A stretch of 64,000 nt of DNA. Origin: JAGGSN01 sp965603725 (GTDB taxonomy: Bacteria; Zixibacteria; MSB-5A5; UBA10806; 4484-95). The notes beneath the pieces were generated by a model. The model searched no databases. It was not told where the DNA came from and saw only the letters and a program-made list of their open reading frames with translations. The DNA lies in NCBI GenBank assembly GCA_965603725.1, contig CBFDEC010000009.1:25458-89457 (forward strand), given 5' to 3'. The number at the start of each line of letters is the position of its first letter. The first letter of the stretch is position 1. Positions 61,044 through 64,000 of this stretch are shown here, piece after piece. Made by a program: the position numbers and the translations under genes.

Positions 61044-63794
61044 ATGTTTGAAAAAAGATTGATAGTTTTGGGCTGTTTTATAGTATTGCTTTCTATTATT
61101 GTTGATATTACTCTGGCTCAAAACCTTCAACCGATTTTTGGAAAACCAGATAATTCTAATCCGCCGGTCTTCTCAAGGGATGGTGATTGTCCCGGTATTT
61201 TTGGCTACCATGTAGATTATATGGTTAATTCCAAGCCGATATCGATTTACACGGGTGATCTTAATGGCGATGATTATCCTGATGTTGCGGTGGCATGTTA
61301 CTGGCGTGAAATGTTATCAGTAATATTGAACAACGGCGATGGTACTTTTGGAGGTTTTGACTGGTATTACATCCCGTATTATTCCGAATGTGTCGACGGC
61401 GCTGATTTGGATAACGACGGTGATATCGATATGATCACTGCGAATTCCGATGATAATAATGTTGCGGTCCTACTTAATTATGGCGATGGCTCTTTTGCTT
61501 TGAGGACTTTCTATGTCGTGGGCGGTAACCCCAGGTCGGTTGTTGCGGCGAATCTTGATGATGATGACGATATTGATCTGGTCGCCGCCAATTACTGGAA
61601 CGGGCGAATTTCAGTATTATTGAACAACGGCGATGCCACGTTTGCTAATTATATACCATATTCGGTTGAGGGCAATCCCCGATCGGTATTTGCGGCAGAC
61701 CTTGACGGTGATGGCGACAAAGACATTATAACGGCCAACCTCAATTCCAATACAGCATCATTACTTTTCAACGACGGTAATGGTAATTTTGCTCTTGATT
61801 CGGTTCGTCCGGTGGGTTCTGAACCATTCTCTGTTTATGCCGCTGATTTTAACGGTGATGATAAAGTTGATATTGCAGCTGCAAATTCCGGTGATGGGAC
61901 AGTATCAGTTTTAATAAACAGCGGCAGCGCCGGTACGTTCAATCCGCAGGTTGTTTATCAGGTTTGCGGCCGTCCAACCTCTGTGATCGCTTTCGACGTT
62001 GATAACGATAATGATCTTGACCTGGCTACCGCTAACAGCGACTCATTTATCGTCTCGGTGTTGCTAAATGATGGTAATGCTAATTTTGGCTTCCATACGG
62101 TTTATGCCACCGGACATAATCCGTACTCGCTCAAAGCCGCCGACTTTGATGGCGATGATGATCTTGATTTAGCTATAGCGTTATTCACTTCCAACTATAT
62201 TTCTGTTCTTAACAACCTTAACTCTTTGCCCTTTACCGGTTCAGTTGCCGGTCAGGTAACTAATGATTTGGCTGATCCGGTTGAGGATGTTTTAGTTTTT
62301 GCAGTTGGTGATTCAAATAATGACATTACTGATATAAACGGTGAATATAATCTTGGCGATATCTGCTGCGGCATCTATGATGTTTATTTTTCACATCCTG
62401 AATATTGTGATACGATTGTTAATGATATAAGAATTGCTCCGGATGATATAACAAATCTGGATGTTACTCTTAATTTCAGGTCGATAGCAGGGACTATCAC
62501 CGATCAGGATTTGATGCCGATTGAAGGAGTTATTATTGATCTTTCTGCTTCAGGAATTAGCGATACCACGGGATTTGACGGCAAATTTTACTTTGGCGGT
62601 TTAAGTAATGGTCCTCATAATTTGGAGTTTTCGCACCCTCATTATTGTGACATGTCTATTATAGGAATTAATGCGCCTTTAAATGATACGGTAATTGTCG
62701 ATGTTATTATGAATCCCCGTGGTTTTGTTAAAGGCATTGTATCCGATGAGATGGATCAGCCAATTCAGGATATTCTGGTTACGGCAGTTAACACAATAAA
62801 ATATGATTCCACCAACATTGACGGCGAATATTTTCTCAGCTATCTCAATGCAGGTGTTTATAATATATCTTTCGAAAGTATTTTTTACTATGATACCGTT
62901 GTATCAGATATTTCGGTTATATCAGCTGACACAACCACGCTCGATATTTCGCTTCGCCACCGTCCCGATATCGAAATATGGTACGGCAATGCGGATAGTT
63001 TACCGATTGTCGGGCGCAGTGGAGCAATTATAGCTGTCGATGTTTTTATACGGACTGCCGGAAATATCGCCTTAAATTCTGCCGATCTTATACTTGGCGC
63101 AGATAATCAATATATTGCAGATTTGCTTGGAGAATCTGCTGGAAAATACTATTATCCGTTTACAGAGATGGACAACTCGTACTTTTTGCCTCCCTTCGGT
63201 TCACCGCCAAATGCTGATGCCTGGTCGAGCCAGGTATTTAGCGGCTTTTTCAATTCAGAGCAGAACTCTATCGTATTCAATTTTAATGAGCCAGTTCTTG
63301 CTTTAAGATATGTTGTTCAGGTAATTGATGATTTGCTCATGATTGGTGATACGGTTCAGTGTTTTGGTCAGGGTGTTGATGAACTGGGGTATTCTTCAAA
63401 AACCTTTAATGACGAGGGAGAAGCTTTAACCCTTGTTGAACATTTCAGCTCCCTGTATATTACAGATCGTTATCCTTATTTCCCGGGTGATGTGAATATG
63501 CATAACGGTATGTGGCCTCCCCAGCTTATCGGAAATGATGTCACTTATCTTGTGGGTTATTTCATTGGGGAGTTGCACAACTTTCCGTGTAGATTTAATG
63601 AATTCTGGGCGTCGGCTGATATAACGGGAGACTGCTCGATTATCGGCAGTGATGTGACCAGGCTGATCAGCTATTTTATTGCCGCCGGAGAAATCAGGTA
63701 TTGCCCGGAATATCCTCCTTTATGGATTCACCTGAATGATATCCCCGATGAGGCGCCTTTCGGCTGGCCAAACTGTGATGCTGACGATGAATAA
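61044..63794 (+). CDS. secreted FG-GAP/VCBS repeat protein with dockerin-like C-terminus
   Basis: A protein of about 916 residues, taking ATG 61044 as start because a signal peptide follows (IVLGCFIVLLSIIVDITLAQ). Residues about 50-410 hold six or seven FG-GAP/VCBS repeats with Asp-rich calcium loops (DLNGDDYPDVAVA, DLDNDGDIDMITAN, DLDGDGDKDIITAN). Three carboxypeptidase-regulatory-like beta domains follow (GQVTNDLADPVEDVLV, GTITDQDLMPIEGVII, GIVSDEMDQPIQDILV). After a cohesin-like stretch, the end carries two dockerin-like segments (FPGDVNMHNGMW with IGNDVTYLVGYFIG, and ADITGDCSIIGSDVTRLISYF). It is probably a calcium-stabilised surface or exported adhesin. No sorting domain of the NYPNPFNP type is present, so the dockerin-like end may be the retention signal. 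Confidence 0.9.
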   Translation: MFEKRLIVLGCFIVLLSIIVDITLAQNLQPIFGKPDNSNPPVFSRDGDCPGIFGYHVDYMVNSKPISIYTGDLNGDDYPDVAVACYWREMLSVILNNGDGTFGGFDWYYIPYYSECVDGADLDNDGDIDMITANSDDNNVAVLLNYGDGSFALRTFYVVGGNPRSVVAANLDDDDDIDLVAANYWNGRISVLLNNGDATFANYIPYSVEGNPRSVFAADLDGDGDKDIITANLNSNTASLLFNDGNGNFALDSVRPVGSEPFSVYAADFNGDDKVDIAAANSGDGTVSVLINSGSAGTFNPQVVYQVCGRPTSVIAFDVDNDNDLDLATANSDSFIVSVLLNDGNANFGFHTVYATGHNPYSLKAADFDGDDDLDLAIALFTSNYISVLNNLNSLPFTGSVAGQVTNDLADPVEDVLVFAVGDSNNDITDINGEYNLGDICCGIYDVYFSHPEYCDTIVNDIRIAPDDITNLDVTLNFRSIAGTITDQDLMPIEGVIIDLSASGISDTTGFDGKFYFGGLSNGPHNLEFSHPHYCDMSIIGINAPLNDTVIVDVIMNPRGFVKGIVSDEMDQPIQDILVTAVNTIKYDSTNIDGEYFLSYLNAGVYNISFESIFYYDTVVSDISVISADTTTLDISLRHRPDIEIWYGNADSLPIVGRSGAIIAVDVFIRTAGNIALNSADLILGADNQYIADLLGESAGKYYYPFTEMDNSYFLPPFGSPPNADAWSSQVFSGFFNSEQNSIVFNFNEPVLALRYVVQVIDDLLMIGDTVQCFGQGVDELGYSSKTFNDEGEALTLVEHFSSLYITDRYPYFPGDVNMHNGMWPPQLIGNDVTYLVGYFIGELHNFPCRFNEFWASADITGDCSIIGSDVTRLISYFIAAGEIRYCPEYPPLWIHLNDIPDEAPFGWPNCDADDE

Positions 63795-64000
63795 AAGTGA
63801 CATTATTGTTGCCATCAAAATATAATCGTGTATAAAATCCTTTGTTAAATTAGCCCGAATTATTCATAAAATCTATTTTATCATTAAAAATTAGCTTTTA
63901 ATCCTTTGGCTAATAAACCCAGATTTTGCGGTTGAAGAGTTGTAAGATGGATAAGGTAAATCAAGCAGTTTGCCAATATAGAATTATCAAATAGGTTTAA
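63795..64000. other. AT-rich end of window, nothing recognised
   Basis: No ORF, stem-loop or repeat was recognised in the last 206 bases. Confidence 0.4.

Overview
The window looks like a chromosome segment from an uncultivated FCB-group bacterium, most likely Zixibacteria or a close relative. This rests on secreted proteins with an 'NYPNPFNP' C-terminal sorting domain (2837-3706; decayed copy at 51994-52424), a secreted FG-GAP protein with dockerin-like 'GSDVT.L..YF' segments (61044-63794), menaquinone-type lipid genes, a eukaryote-type citrate synthase, and clear Shine-Dalgarno sites of the GGAGG type. The taxon is inferred; no rRNA or marker gene is present.

Layout. 1-2400 (+): the end of a MacA/MacB-type efflux system. 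2837-29787 (-): a secreted protein, polyprenyl synthase and MenG/UbiE genes, then a very dense signalling region. That region holds two NtrC-type regulators, a PAS histidine kinase, two large multi-GAF hybrid kinases and a multi-GAF receptor without a kinase core. It also holds a chemosensory operon (cheR, two CheY-like proteins, cheZ, cheA, cheB) preceded by a partner-switching set (GAF-PP2C phosphatase, RsbW-like kinase, STAS), a HEAT-repeat scaffold and more receiver proteins. No CheW, MCP or flagellar gene is seen. 30660-30837: tRNA-Cys and tRNA-Leu(UAA).

30811-56276 is an integrated island of about 25 kb. An 82-bp sequence made of the 3' end of tRNA-Leu plus its terminator is repeated at both ends, and a tyrosine integrase, now truncated by an IS21-family remnant, lies next to the tRNA. 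Intact cargo includes a ZU5-like lipoprotein, a soluble-adenylyl-cyclase-like protein (two cyclase domains, AAA ATPase, TPR) beside a cyclic-nucleotide-binding PAS/ATPase protein, a GH130-like phosphorylase with a glycosyltransferase, two methyltransferases delimited by a dispersed repeat, and a five-gene envelope block (two CsgG/TolB-N-like plus beta-barrel proteins, YidD, two TPR membrane proteins) bounded by 41-bp direct repeats. The rest is decayed: a type I-B cas remnant (cas7'-cas5-cas3-cas4'), a fabF fragment, IS630, IS3 and IS21 remnants, a MITE inside the IS630 gene, and broken secreted-protein genes.

56277-64000 returns to ordinary chromosome: citrate synthase, a YihY-like membrane protein, PRPP synthase, a cupin, and a large secreted FG-GAP protein.

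The most notable system is the cyclase plus cyclic-nucleotide sensor pair (32849-38566). The first cyclase domain keeps the metal-binding aspartates and the second keeps the transition-state Asn/Arg, so they should form one composite site as in mammalian soluble adenylyl cyclase. The adjacent cNMP-binding protein has a complete ATPase domain but a tyrosine where the phospho-accepting histidine should be.
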